From: Oscillospiraceae bacterium
Lineage (GTDB): Bacteria; Bacillota; Clostridia; Oscillospirales; Ruminococcaceae
DNA: 15,376 nt
Reading direction: 5' to 3'
Assembly (NCBI GenBank): GCA_022511485.1
Contig: JAFLUJ010000174.1
Location: forward strand, 1 to 15,376
Of the stretch, positions 7,882-14,396 are shown piece by piece (the stretch's first letter is position 1; each line of letters opens with the position of its first letter). The notes under the pieces are model-generated. The model was not told the origin of the DNA. It was given only the letters and a program-made list of their open reading frames with translations, and searched no databases. Position numbers and translations under genes: made by a program.

Positions 7882-8898
7882 ATGACACAAAAGCAATATC
7901 TGTCTGAATTGAGCAGACACCTGCGTTTCAGGTTTTCCGACAGCGAGATAGGCGACATTATTTCTGACATTAAGGAGTGCTTTGAAGCAGGAACGGCAGA
8001 GGGAAAATCCGAGGATGACATCTGTCTCAGCCTTGGGAAGCCAAAAGATGCCGCCGCTGCCATTTTAAACGAACAGGAATGGAATCCTGCCGGATTTGCC
8101 GCCAGACTTCTGGATCACTATGTCCCTGCACTTATCAGTGCCTTTGTCCTTGGAATATTCTTTTATTTTGGTTTCAAGCATGAAATAGTGTATATAAGAA
8201 TAACTGAGATCGCTTTGTATGCGATCCCTCTGCTCATATGGCTTCTGCTGGAACGCGCAAGCCTTTTCAAGTCCATACTCAAATATAAAGCAGACCCTTT
8301 TGCTTTTGCAGGCTCTGCACTTATTTTTACAGTCGGGATCATTTACAATATATTTATGAGAAGCATTATTATAACTGACTTTAATTACAGGATACCTCCT
8401 CTTGCTGTATCAATATCTGTACTTCTCTCTGCATCAGTGGTCATGCTTGTAATATCAATATGGAAACACGCTCCCAGACCGTTTTTCTTTGCCGCAGTCA
8501 TTGTATCTGCCCTGTCGGTATATAAACTGATCGAGACTTGTCATTATTTCGTGACCAGGTTCAGCCTGGAAGCAAATTATTCGGGACTGTATAATTCATA
8601 TTATTACGACCTGCTTTTCTTCTGGGGAGCACTGTTTCTGGTATGGTCACTTTTCCGCAGGAGCTCACTCAGCCTGCCGTCAGCATATCTTTCTCTTGTT
8701 ACAGTGGTCGAAATATTTTATATATGGCAGATATTATCAAAAGCATCCCCATCTGATTCTGATAATGACCTGCCCTATTACGCGAAAAACATATTTGACA
8801 GCAGCAGTTATCTCATAGTCGGAGGTGTACTGGCAGCAATAATGCTTGCGATGGTCATTATCGTAAAGCACACTGTAAGCGGAAAGGATGACAGGTAA
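7882..8898 (+). CDS. DUF1700/HAAS-type multi-pass membrane protein
   Basis: The protein has 338 residues. The first 65 (MTQKQYLSELSRHL..., SDSEIGDIISDIKECFEAG, GKSEDDICLSLGKPKDAA) match the small helical N-terminal domain of DUF1700/HAAS proteins, which often stand next to PadR regulators. About eight hydrophobic helices follow (near 82-97, 106-123, 139-160, 173-194, 199-220, 241-258, 266-285, 310-329). I chose the ATG at 7882 over the one at 7873 because AAAGGA ends at 7872, directly against the first ATG but 9 nt from the second. The stop overlaps the padR start by one base (TAATG). A role as membrane partner or sensor for the PadR protein is inferred from association only; the membrane part is not recognised. 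Confidence 0.82.
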   Translation: MTQKQYLSELSRHLRFRFSDSEIGDIISDIKECFEAGTAEGKSEDDICLSLGKPKDAAAAILNEQEWNPAGFAARLLDHYVPALISAFVLGIFFYFGFKHEIVYIRITEIALYAIPLLIWLLLERASLFKSILKYKADPFAFAGSALIFTVGIIYNIFMRSIIITDFNYRIPPLAVSISVLLSASVVMLVISIWKHAPRPFFFAAVIVSALSVYKLIETCHYFVTRFSLEANYSGLYNSYYYDLLFFWGALFLVWSLFRRSSLSLPSAYLSLVTVVEIFYIWQILSKASPSDSDNDLPYYAKNIFDSSSYLIVGGVLAAIMLAMVIIVKHTVSGKDDR

Positions 8899-9209
8899 TG
8901 GAAAAAGGACAGATGAAAAAAGGCGTTCTGGAGCTGTGCATACTCCACGTTGTCGGCAGCGGAGAGCTATACGGCTATGAAATAATGAAGAAGGTTACCG
9001 AAGCTTTTCCGGACATCAACGAAAGCACGGTCTACGCCATTCTGAGACGTCTTCACAGCGACGGCTGCACGGAAAGCTACAACGGCAATGTCTCCGGAGG
9101 CCCTACGAGAAAATATTACCGCATAACCCCGGAAGGACGATCAAAGCTTGAAAAAATGCACCTTGAATGGCAGGAGCTTCTTAAATCGCTCCAAACTCTT
9201 GGGATATAA
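8898..9209 (+). CDS. PadR-family transcriptional regulator
   Basis: This 103-residue DNA-binding protein has the PadR winged helix: MKKGVLELCILHVVGSGELYGYEI at the N-terminus (a length typical of the short PadR-s2 class), the recognition region INESTVYAILRRLHSDG (40-56) and the wing PTRKYYRITPEGRSKLE (70-86). A C-terminal helix (about 87-100) would dimerise. The ATG overlaps the DUF1700 stop and AAAGGA lies 9 nt upstream within that gene. Likely targets are its own promoter and perhaps the divergent exporter promoters, since PadR proteins such as LmrR control ABC drug exporters. DUF1700 comes before padR here, the reverse of the usual order. The stop codon is inside the outer stem of the hairpin cluster that follows. 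Confidence 0.93.
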   Translation: MEKGQMKKGVLELCILHVVGSGELYGYEIMKKVTEAFPDINESTVYAILRRLHSDGCTESYNGNVSGGPTRKYYRITPEGRSKLEKMHLEWQELLKSLQTLGI

Positions 9210-9305
9210 TACTAATCCCTAATTTACCAATAGACTATGTCTATTGGTAAAGCCGCCTGAAACAGGCGGCTTGCCAAAACCTACGGTTTTGGTGGGATTA
9301 GTATT
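9208..9305. repeat. Cloverleaf of perfect inverted repeats after padR
   Basis: A 12-bp perfect outer stem, AATACTAATCCC (9208-9219) with GGGATTAGTATT (9294-9305), encloses three perfect hairpins with 3-nt loops. These are TTTACCAATAGAC-TAT-GTCTATTGGTAAA (arms 9223-9235 and 9239-9251, 13 bp), GCCGCCTG-AAA-CAGGCGGC (9252-9270) and CCAAAACC-TAC-GGTTTTGG (9274-9292). Only a few unpaired bases separate the arms. The outer stem begins in the padR stop codon. No coding potential or mobile-element gene is seen. All stems are exact, so either DNA strand or RNA could fold. Confidence 0.8.
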
Positions 9306-9312
9306 GAACGGC

Positions 9313-9392
9313 TTTCCTGGCGGCTGTGCCGCTCACCGTTTTGCGGTGGTTTTTAAATATATGGGCTTTGCCCATATATTTAAAAAAGGAAA
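9313..9392. repeat. Second hairpin cluster with a 17-bp perfect stem
   Basis: TTTCC (9313-9317) and GGAAA (9388-9392) could close GCGGC-TGT-GCCGC (9320-9332), CACCG-TTTTG-CGGTG (9334-9348) and a 17-bp perfect stem, TTTTTAAATATATGGGC (9350-9366), TTT loop, and its exact complement (9370-9386). The layout repeats the neighbouring cloverleaf on a different sequence. The AT-rich flank may also help terminate transcription. Confidence 0.7.
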
Positions 9393-9402
9393 TAGTATAA
9401 AC

Positions 9403-9429
9403 GGGGTGTCCTCTCTTGCAGGACACCCC
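9403..9429 (-). terminator. Stem-loop after the GH74 gene
   Basis: GGGGTGTCCT and AGGACACCCC form a 10-bp perfect stem with a 7-nt loop, 18 bp past the GH74 stop. The minus-strand tail is GTTTATACTATTT, only modestly T-rich, so termination may be partial. It is symmetric enough to serve the convergent padR transcript too. Confidence 0.55.
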
Positions 9430-9447
9430 TCTTGCTTAGTCACCAAA

Positions 9448-11700
9448 TCATTTATCATTTTTATCGCAGTAAGCTATACCCAGACCTACTGTGCTCATAT
9501 AGCATCTGCCATAAACATTCAAGTCCCCGGACACGAAAACTCCGTTGCCTGTTCCGCCGAACTGGTGCAGATCGTCATTTACCTGTACCCATGTTTCTCC
9601 CTTATCCTCGGACATATACAAGCCCGGCTTATCCTTGTCAATGAGAGTTCCCCATACATAAATCACAAGAGGATCGCCGTCATTCTTAGCCTTGCCCAGT
9701 CCTACAGCCTCACAGTATTTGATGCCTGGAATGTAATCCACTGTATCGCCATGATCCTCCGAGATAAGAAGTCCTGCGCCGTTGGCATAATATATCGTAC
9801 CCTCGTTATACGGGTCAACGCAGATCCTGGTAAAGCTCGGAGTTACAGCAGGATTCTTTGTAAAGCTTCTTCCGCCGTCAGAGCTTACATAAAATGAACC
9901 CTTTCCGCAGGCATAGACATAGTTTGCATTGCTCGGATCACCGATGAGGTAAAAGCCTCCGCCTGCGATACCTGAACTCTCATTCCAGTTTGCGCCCCAG
10001 TCCTCTGTATAGTATACCTTCAAGCCATTTGAGGGACTCCATAAAAGCACGCTTCCATCGGCATTCAGAGCAACAGTTCCTTCATAGAAGGTCTTTCCGG
10101 ATTGAGGTGTTTTAGTGATCCTTTTCCATGTCTTTCCCGCGTCTGTAGTATAAGTGAGAGCCATTGCACTGCTGCTTCCTCCCACCTTAGCCCAGCAGTC
10201 TCTGTTCTGCGCTGCAATGGTAATGCTTGTTGTAGAACCGATATTATCATGGTGCTTGTCAGCAGGAGTAAATATATCCTCATGGACAAATCCGTCGTAG
10301 TCTCCTATCGCGGAAATAAGGGGATAGTCCTCCATAGTGATTATATCCAGAGGAACTACTTCCTCAACACCAAGAGCATCGAAATAAAATTCGGGAGTAT
10401 CCGCCCAGATATTATCGCAGGAGAAAATTCCGTTTCCGGAGTTGACCATGATCTTTCCTGTGTCAAACGGGTCGAGAGCCAGAGAGCTGCACCAGTGGAT
10501 AGCATAGCCGTCTACCCATGGCATACCGTTGGTGTTCATTGCCATGCTGTCAGCAACATTTTTCCAGCTTGCGCCGCCGTCCGTTGATGTATAGAAGGTA
10601 TCTCCGAAAGCGCCGTTTGACTGCTGCGTCCATACCTCAGTGGTGACAAGTACAAGCCTGTTGTCATCATTGGGGTCGATCACAATATCTCCGAATGCAT
10701 TTCCTGCGGGAGAAATATCATCGGAAGTTCCGTCTGCGTTGTATCTTATAACACTGCCTGAGGAAGCATTCCAGGGACCTTCATTGTCACCGTAGGTCAC
10801 ATAAAGATTTCCCTTGCTGTCCAGCTTCATACGCTGAGGCATATAATTGTCAATTGATCCGGAGAGGACGTTCCATGACCCACCGCCGTCCTCGGAAACA
10901 TACAGATTTTCCTGGCCTTTCGCAGATACAGAAGCGTATATCTTCTGAGTAACGCCATCCTTTGCAGTTGACGGGTCAAAAAGGATACCGTTGATACCGT
11001 TTCCGTTGCCTGTTGATATATAAGGGAAACCGGTCACAGCCTCCCATGTATATCCGCCGTCGGTACTCTTTATCATACCGCCTGTGCGGCCTCCGGCAAA
11101 GATTATATTTCCGTTGTTGGGATCGACAGCTATTCTCTCACCGTTTCCGCGTCCCATGCCGTTTCCGTGGACTTTTATCATGTCGGTAACATCAATGACG
11201 GTAATTGTCTTTCCGTAATCATCGGAAAGAAGCACTGCCGTTTTTCCGCCGCTGAAATAATCCGTACCTGCAAGCAGGAAGACCCTGTTCGGAGACTGTG
11301 GATCGTAAGCCAGACCGTCAATACCAAGCAATCCCCTGTCATCAGCAGATACCCAATAGCTCATGGAAGTCCACTTTCCGGTTTCGGGTGTACGGTAATA
11401 AGCGCCTCCCACGTCTGTTCTGGTGTAGTACAGACCTTTTTCCGGAGTGGAAAATACTCCTGTAACAAAGCCTCCCCCTCCCACAGCTACCTGACCGTAA
11501 GACCAGTCTGTATTGATGTATGCGCCCTCAGTTATAGGAGGCACGGGAGCCGGAGCACTTTGTGTGACAGCTTCTGTGGTATCAGAACCGTTTGTACTGC
11601 TGTCCTGTCCTGTGTTTTTTTCAGAGCAGCCTGCCAGCATTGAAACGCATACCGCAGCAGACATCACTGCCGCCGCGAGCCTGTATAATTTCTTATTCAT
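9448..11700 (-). CDS. GH74-type xyloglucanase-like lipoprotein
   Basis: The protein has 750 residues. A lipoprotein signal ends in the lipobox LAGC (22-25), so Cys25 should be lipidated and the enzyme tethered outside. A Ser/Thr/Pro-rich linker (26-57) follows. The rest fits the two seven-bladed propellers of family GH74, with Asp-box repeats such as STDGGYTW (212-219), SEDGGGSW (269-276), STDGGASW (372-379), TTDAGKTW (518-525), TEDWGANW (565-572) and SEDKGETW (697-704). The opening VAVGGGGFVTG (71-81) with TRTDVGGAY (93-101), and SAIGDYDGFVHEDI (463-476), carry the two expected catalytic aspartates, Asp96 and Asp467. Family members cut the beta-1,4-glucan backbone of xyloglucan. No dockerin or carbohydrate-binding module is present. 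AAAGGAG lies 9 nt before the ATG, and a consensus-like promoter lies further up. No transporter or other glycosidase adjoins it. Substrate is inferred from family. Confidence 0.9.
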   Translation of the reverse strand: MNKKLYRLAAAVMSAAVCVSMLAGCSEKNTGQDSSTNGSDTTEAVTQSAPAPVPPITEGAYINTDWSYGQVAVGGGGFVTGVFSTPEKGLYYTRTDVGGAYYRTPETGKWTSMSYWVSADDRGLLGIDGLAYDPQSPNRVFLLAGTDYFSGGKTAVLLSDDYGKTITVIDVTDMIKVHGNGMGRGNGERIAVDPNNGNIIFAGGRTGGMIKSTDGGYTWEAVTGFPYISTGNGNGINGILFDPSTAKDGVTQKIYASVSAKGQENLYVSEDGGGSWNVLSGSIDNYMPQRMKLDSKGNLYVTYGDNEGPWNASSGSVIRYNADGTSDDISPAGNAFGDIVIDPNDDNRLVLVTTEVWTQQSNGAFGDTFYTSTDGGASWKNVADSMAMNTNGMPWVDGYAIHWCSSLALDPFDTGKIMVNSGNGIFSCDNIWADTPEFYFDALGVEEVVPLDIITMEDYPLISAIGDYDGFVHEDIFTPADKHHDNIGSTTSITIAAQNRDCWAKVGGSSSAMALTYTTDAGKTWKRITKTPQSGKTFYEGTVALNADGSVLLWSPSNGLKVYYTEDWGANWNESSGIAGGGFYLIGDPSNANYVYACGKGSFYVSSDGGRSFTKNPAVTPSFTRICVDPYNEGTIYYANGAGLLISEDHGDTVDYIPGIKYCEAVGLGKAKNDGDPLVIYVWGTLIDKDKPGLYMSEDKGETWVQVNDDLHQFGGTGNGVFVSGDLNVYGRCYMSTVGLGIAYCDKNDK

Positions 11701-11762
11701 AAAGCTTTTCTCCTTTGCAGATGTATAGGGGCACTGACGCCATGCCTGATACCCCCAATAAA

Positions 11763-11792
11763 ATTATACAACATTTTCTATAATAAAGTCAA
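11763..11792 (-). promoter_or_regulatory. Promoter of the GH74 gene
   Basis: TTGACT (11792-11787), an 18-nt spacer ending in TG, and TATAAT (11768-11763) on the minus strand. The leader of about 55 nt contains a GGGG...CCCC stem candidate (about 11726-11757). Confidence 0.7.
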
Positions 11793-11814
11793 GGGGGAAA
11801 AGCTGTTGATCCGC

Positions 11815-11850
11815 AAAAAACGGCATGGACCGGAAATCCATGCCATTTTT
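11815..11850 (-). terminator. Strong intrinsic terminator of the serine hydrolase gene
   Basis: GGCATGGA and TCCATGCC form an 8-bp perfect stem with a 7-nt loop (11822-11844), followed on the minus strand by G and TTTTTT. The plus strand also has a short T run, so it may work both ways. It isolates the GH74 promoter from upstream transcription. Confidence 0.9.
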
Positions 11851-11868
11851 ACTTATATATGTTCCTGA

Positions 11869-13296
11869 TCAGACCTTCTGAGAATTTACTATATTTTCCG
11901 CACACACTGCGACCTTTCTGATGAATGCTTCGCTGCGGGTCTTGCCCTCCACTCCGGTCATAATGATAAGCACATGAGGCATATCTCCGCCAATATAGCA
12001 GACCTCATGGTAATATCCGTATGTAGAACCGAACTTTGCTGCAAGATCAATGCCGCTGATCTCTTTTCTGGTCTCGATCCTTTCCGACTGGAGCAAGGCG
12101 TTCCATGCGATCCTCCAGCACTGTCCGTCCGATGACTTCTCCTTCATTTTCAGCATGGACATTTTAAGGAACTCCGCATTTACATCAGGGAAAGTTCTCT
12201 CTCCAAGCTGGATAGTGCCGTATCCCCATTCCCGGAGCATCTGATTGAAGCCGTCCTCTCCGAAAATGTCCAGAAGCATAAAGTATGCAACGTTATCCGA
12301 ATACCTGAGCACATAGTCTATCAGCGTAGCGACGGACCACTCTGTGCCGTATTCGTAAAACTGTATTTTACCGGAGCTTCCGTAATAATGCTTTTCAGCA
12401 TACTCCAGTTTTTCGTCAAGAGAATGATTTCCCTGTTCTATCTGAGTGCAGCAGTAATAAACATATGCCAGCTTTATGGTGCTTGCTCCCGGAACATATT
12501 CAAGGGTATTATGGGAGAAAAGCTCCCCTATTTCCGGACTGTAAAGCAGGATCTCACAGCCGTGGTCGTATTCTCCGATGATCTTCTGCATCTCCGAGCA
12601 GTATTTTTTGTAGTCATCGTTTTCCCACTTCCGGTCTCTGCTGCTGAGAGGCGTTATGTTCTCCCATTCATCGGGAACGTCCCCTTTGGAAAAAATATCA
12701 CCCTCTGCCATCAGCATTCCCTCGCTGTCAACAAGAATGCTCACCGGAACTGCTGTGGAATCATAATGATCCTTCACATAAAAATCCAGCTCAGCAGCGC
12801 CGTCCTTTTTGGCTTCGACTTTAATGTTCACACTATTGTTATCCCATTTCTCCAACGTAACGGAGCATACATTTTTATTGCTGTTTCTTACAGAAAGATC
12901 CTTTGAACCCAGCACTGAAACAGAGATCATCCTTGAATCTCCCGAAGCAAGTCCCACAGTATCTGCGCTTACGGAAATAAGAGAGGGCTTTACATTGACT
13001 TTACATTTTAGTTTTTTTCCGTCTGCTTTTGCATAGATGTATACAGAGCCTTCTTTTTTTGCGATAATTTCCGCGGAGCTTTCACCAACCGGTTCTGCCA
13101 AAGCAATATTGCTGTCTGAAGACGACCATTTTACACTGCCCTTTGCTCCTTTGACTTTGATCGTTGTATAATAGTTTACAGGAATATCCACATTTGATCT
13201 GTTCAGTTTTAATGTATTTGCTTCCGCCGAAACAGGTATTTCAATAAGTGAGACCGCGATAATAATTGCCGTAATAATACATAATAATCTTTTCAT
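11869..13296 (-). CDS. Secreted Ig-like plus class A beta-lactamase-fold serine hydrolase
   Basis: The protein has 475 residues. A Sec signal peptide (1-24, ending VSAEA) leads into a Big_2-like bacterial Ig domain (about 28-102: VKWSSSDSNIALAEPVG, EGSVYIYAKADGKKLKCKVNV) and a second beta-rich, probably Ig-like, segment (about 105-190). Residues about 225-472 resemble the class A beta-lactamase/PBP-like fold: STIK (272-275, nucleophile Ser272 and Lys275), SDN (333-335) and KFGS (421-424) in the KTG position. No clear ExxLN omega-loop with a Glu166 equivalent is visible; the corresponding stretch is GERTFPDVNAEFL. It may therefore be a D,D-peptidase-like or cell-wall hydrolase rather than a drug-hydrolysing beta-lactamase. 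The ATG follows AAAGGAA by 8 nt. It is apparently monocistronic with its own terminator. Confidence 0.85.
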   Translation of the reverse strand: MKRLLCIITAIIIAVSLIEIPVSAEANTLKLNRSNVDIPVNYYTTIKVKGAKGSVKWSSSDSNIALAEPVGESSAEIIAKKEGSVYIYAKADGKKLKCKVNVKPSLISVSADTVGLASGDSRMISVSVLGSKDLSVRNSNKNVCSVTLEKWDNNSVNIKVEAKKDGAAELDFYVKDHYDSTAVPVSILVDSEGMLMAEGDIFSKGDVPDEWENITPLSSRDRKWENDDYKKYCSEMQKIIGEYDHGCEILLYSPEIGELFSHNTLEYVPGASTIKLAYVYYCCTQIEQGNHSLDEKLEYAEKHYYGSSGKIQFYEYGTEWSVATLIDYVLRYSDNVAYFMLLDIFGEDGFNQMLREWGYGTIQLGERTFPDVNAEFLKMSMLKMKEKSSDGQCWRIAWNALLQSERIETRKEISGIDLAAKFGSTYGYYHEVCYIGGDMPHVLIIMTGVEGKTRSEAFIRKVAVCAENIVNSQKV

Positions 13297-13457
13297 ATTC
13301 CCTGTTCCTTTCCACTGTAAAAAAATGGTGATATTCTCTTGAACTCATTAAGTATACTACAAAACGAAATATAAATGATTATTTTTTAGTTTCTTATTTA
13401 GTGATATTTTATTAACAGACAGGAACAATATAATATTTAGATAAATTATGATTTATC
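13297..13457 (-). other. AT-rich gap between LysR and serine hydrolase genes
   Basis: It holds no gene. A weak AT-rich hairpin GATAAAT-CATA-ATTTATC (13457-13440) includes the LysR stop codon and is followed by TAAATATTATATT. It might be a poor terminator. A TATACT (minus, near 13355) could be the serine hydrolase -10, but no convincing -35 accompanies it. Confidence 0.3.
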
Positions 13458-14366
13458 TCCCTCATCTGCCGTTAAAAATGCTTTCAATTTTTCAATATAC
13501 TTCTTTCCTGTCTCGCTGAGAATGATATTTTTCCGCAGAATGTAACCTATCTCCATGGTATCGGCATTATCCGATATAGGAACAGCAGTATAGTCAGGAC
13601 CATTGAGGTTTCCGCAGATTATCCCCGAACAGAAGGTGTATCCGTTAAGCCCCTTCATCAGATTCAGCATAGTGGAACGATCGGTAGCCTTTATGACACG
13701 AACATACTCGGAGGTACTGAAAATCTCCTCTGCAAAATAGAAGGAGCTTTTGTCTCCCTGCTCAAATGTCAGACAGGGATAATGTTCAAGCTCCGCAAGA
13801 GTGACGGTCGCCTGTCCTGCAAGAGGGTGATCCTTCCAAAGATAAGCATAAACATCGCAGTCGGTAAGATGATGAAATTCAAGATTATTTGTCTGGAGCA
13901 TTTTTGTGATGAACTGCCTGTTGAAATTGCTCAGATATAAAATTCCTATCTCACTTTTGAGGGAGACCACATCATTTATAACATCTGCGGTATTTGTTTC
14001 ACGGACTGCAAACTCGTAATCGCAGGTGTCGTACTCCCGGACAGTTTCCACAAATGCCTGAACGGCGAAGGAATAATGCTGTGCCGAAACTCCGAATTTC
14101 CGTTTGATCTTGCCGCCGCTGTATTTTTCCGCAAGGGTCTCATACTGATGATAGACCTGTCTTGCGTAAGTGAGAAATTCCATGCCGTCCGCAGTAAGGG
14201 AAACTCCCTTTCCACTTCGTTTGAAAATAGTGATACCGATCTCCTTTTCAAGCTCCTTGACAGCATTTGTCAGGGACGGCTGGGAAATATAAAGAGTTTC
14301 CGCAGCCCTGTTCATAGACCCTATTTCGGAAATTACTATCACATAGTGCAGCTGCTGTAATGTCAT
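13446..14366 (-). CDS. LysR-family transcriptional regulator
   Basis: This 306-residue cytosolic regulator has the LysR N-terminal winged helix (1-60: LQQLHYVIVISEIGSMNRAAETL, SQPSLTNAVKELEKEIG, LFKR-like TIFKRSGKGVSLTADG), a linker helix (60-85), and a periplasmic-binding-protein-like effector domain (about 90-295). The effector is unknown. The ATG has GAGG 7 nt upstream. It starts 30 bp after the aminotransferase stop on the same strand, so the two are probably one transcript. LysR proteins more often face their target gene divergently, so the aminotransferase need not be the target. Confidence 0.94.
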   Translation of the reverse strand: MTLQQLHYVIVISEIGSMNRAAETLYISQPSLTNAVKELEKEIGITIFKRSGKGVSLTADGMEFLTYARQVYHQYETLAEKYSGGKIKRKFGVSAQHYSFAVQAFVETVREYDTCDYEFAVRETNTADVINDVVSLKSEIGILYLSNFNRQFITKMLQTNNLEFHHLTDCDVYAYLWKDHPLAGQATVTLAELEHYPCLTFEQGDKSSFYFAEEIFSTSEYVRVIKATDRSTMLNLMKGLNGYTFCSGIICGNLNGPDYTAVPISDNADTMEIGYILRKNIILSETGKKYIEKLKAFLTADEGDKS

Positions 14367-14396
14367 AACAGAACCTCATTTCAAATTTGATCGGGG

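Noticed and set aside
9208..9305. tRNA or known riboswitch in the cloverleaf
   Set aside because: The arm sizes, 3-nt loops, absent T-psi-C and CCA-like features rule out tRNA, and I recognise no riboswitch core. It also lies downstream of padR rather than before a gene on its strand.
9244..9897. 217-codon plus-strand ORF running from the hairpin cluster into the GH74 gene
   Set aside because: It is antisense to the GH74 coding sequence and begins inside an inverted repeat; no SD.
13440..13457. Strong terminator for lysR
   Set aside because: The stem is entirely AT-rich and overlaps the stop codon with no uninterrupted T run.
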